Source: Micromonospora sp. H61 (lineage in GTDB: Bacteria > Actinomycetota > Actinomycetes > Mycobacteriales > Micromonosporaceae). From it: 64,000 bases of DNA. Position numbers and translations under genes: made by a program. Location: positions 1-64,000 of the forward strand of contig NZ_JAGPXY010000005.1 in NCBI RefSeq assembly GCF_018070325.1. Reading direction: 5' to 3'. Position 1 is the stretch's first letter. Every line of letters begins with the position of its first letter. Shown one piece after another: positions 62,887 to 64,000 of this stretch. The notes below the pieces were generated by a model. The model saw only the letters and a program-made list of their open reading frames with translations. It did not search any database and was not told the origin of the DNA.

Positions 62887-64000
62887 TCAGCGCTCCGCGA
62901 CTGTCAACCTGATCCGGTCGAGGATGTTCGGCCCTTCGGTCTCGGCCCGCCAGGACCGATAGGCCTGCCCCGCCGCCCGGCGTGCCGCGAGCCGTTCCTC
63001 CTGGCTGCGCTGGGCGAACTGGTCAATCTGGTGAGCCAGAGTCGCCACCGTGGCATCCGTCAGGACGACTCCTCCGCCGGCCCGGAGCACCGGGCTCCAG
63101 GGGGTCTCGTCCGAACAGATCACCGGGCACGACGCGGAGAGGCTCTCCGCGATGACGTGGCCGAAGTTCTCCCCCTGAGTCGGAAAGACGAACATGTCGT
63201 ACTCCGCGAAGGTGGACCGGACCGCGCGGGGCGCGAGCTCTCCCCGATAGGAGAGCGTCACGGACGCCGGCAACCGCTGGGCAAGCAGTTGGCATTCGGC
63301 CCAATAGGACCTGTCCTCAATAGGGCCGTAGATATCGAAAACCACCGGCCGCGTCACCAGCGCGAGGGCCTCGATCACCTTCGCCAGATTCTTGATCGGG
63401 CTGATGCGACCGATGAATACGAGCCGCGAGGAACCACCGGTCTCTTCGGGTGGGATTGGCTCTGGCGGAAGCGACACCTCGTTGGGTCGCATCTCGATCC
63501 GGGCCCACGGAAAGAGGTTCCTGATCAGCTGGGCTTCGTGCGGGTTGGTGGCGTGCCAGTGGACCCTGAGCCGTCTGAGAATGGGTCGCCAAACGCGTAG
63601 GAACAATCGCTTCTTCAAGCTCTTGACCCCTAGCGCACTCGCCGCCAGCTCACCCCGAGGGGCGACGAGTATCTGTTTGACCCGAATGATGCGTGCCTGC
63701 GCCGCGAGAATCGGCAGAACCGATGACCTCGCCCAGAGACTGTTGACGTAGAGGAGGTCGAATCTGGTTGATCGGAGCGCTTTCAGCAGGGCGTACCACT
63801 GGCGGAGGCGACCTGGATCGAGGTAGTAGATGCGAGCGTGGCCCCGGTCGATCCAGTGACCGGAGTGACCGGGATACGGCTCCGCGGAGCCGAGATCGCG
63901 GTCTCTCGTCACCATCGTCACCTCGATCGCTGGCGATACGACGTCGAGCAGTTGGGCAACGGAACGGACAGGGCCGCCGGCGCGGAATCCCGGTTCGAAG
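62887..64000 (-). CDS. Family 4 glycosyltransferase, 5' end outside the window
   Basis: At least 370 residues. The frame remains open to the window edge, where FEPGFRAGGPVRSVAQLLD is the typical N-terminal acceptor-side motif, so the true start lies beyond 64000; the internal ATG/GTG near 63921 should not be used. The donor site is RLVFIGRISPIKNLAKVIEAL, then FVFPTQGENFGHVIAESLSASCPV (the EX7E-like block). It belongs to a polysaccharide cluster continuing to the right. Confidence 0.88.
   Translation of the reverse strand, partial: FEPGFRAGGPVRSVAQLLDVVSPAIEVTMVTRDRDLGSAEPYPGHSGHWIDRGHARIYYLDPGRLRQWYALLKALRSTRFDLLYVNSLWARSSVLPILAAQARIIRVKQILVAPRGELAASALGVKSLKKRLFLRVWRPILRRLRVHWHATNPHEAQLIRNLFPWARIEMRPNEVSLPPEPIPPEETGGSSRLVFIGRISPIKNLAKVIEALALVTRPVVFDIYGPIEDRSYWAECQLLAQRLPASVTLSYRGELAPRAVRSTFAEYDMFVFPTQGENFGHVIAESLSASCPVICSDETPWSPVLRAGGGVVLTDATVATLAHQIDQFAQRSQEERLAARRAAGQAYRSWRAETEGPNILDRIRLTVAER

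Overview
The window is high-GC DNA (roughly 70% or more by eye) with many GTG and TTG starts, short ATGA/GTGA overlaps between genes, and an actinobacterial gene set: an AfsR/SARP regulator, the GlgE alpha-glucan pathway with divergent glgM-glgC, teichoic-acid-type polymerases, and a ydaO riboswitch. It most resembles a Micromonospora-like member of the Micromonosporaceae. That placement is inferred from gene content and codon style, not from a marker gene. No tRNA, rRNA, CRISPR array, insertion sequence or prophage was seen.

Left part (0-18 kb). After an AfsR-type regulator and an AlkB-like dioxygenase comes a complete nonulosonic (pseudaminic-type) acid route: PseB, PseC, PseH, PseI, PseG and PseF homologues. 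Between them lie an unrecognised GT-B-like protein that is a candidate sugar transferase, a methyltransferase-like protein and a GT-C-like membrane protein. A tightly overlapped four-gene module sits between pseH and pseI: acyl carrier protein, AMP-dependent acyl ligase, FabG-like reductase and a small phosphopantetheinyl-transferase-like protein. It looks like a dedicated acyl-activation line for decorating the sugar, and is the most unusual system in the window.

Middle (17-34 kb). This is an envelope block: a GT2 glycosyltransferase, an OafA-type acyltransferase, a c-di-AMP (ydaO) riboswitch upstream of a secreted C39-like cysteine peptidase, an alpha/beta hydrolase, and a teichoic-acid set. 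The set has two membrane-anchored TagF-like polymerases, a fused CDP-ribitol synthase, TagG/TagH ABC export and a large polytopic protein. Together with the Pse genes it suggests a cell-wall glycopolymer with polyol-phosphate and nonulosonic-acid components.

Right-centre (34-50 kb). Mixed housekeeping and accessory genes: a DUF952 protein, a two-component system with a TAXI-type binding protein, YaaA, a GT39-like protein, an App1-like phosphatase, a possible nucleotidyltransferase toxin-antitoxin pair, and glgB-glgE. Next comes a decayed vapBC locus broken by a palindromic element, followed by a second palindromic element. A GntR/XRE regulatory island closes this part.

Right (50-64 kb). A divergent inositol-phosphate-synthase-like gene, glgM/glgC and pgm, an NAD kinase paralogue and a large secreted M14 carboxypeptidase. 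The window ends in the start of another polysaccharide cluster (CapK-like ligase, Wzx-like flippase, GT4 glycosyltransferase) that runs off the edge. With pgm, glgC, glgM, glgE and glgB all present, the maltose-1-phosphate route to branched alpha-glucan is complete.
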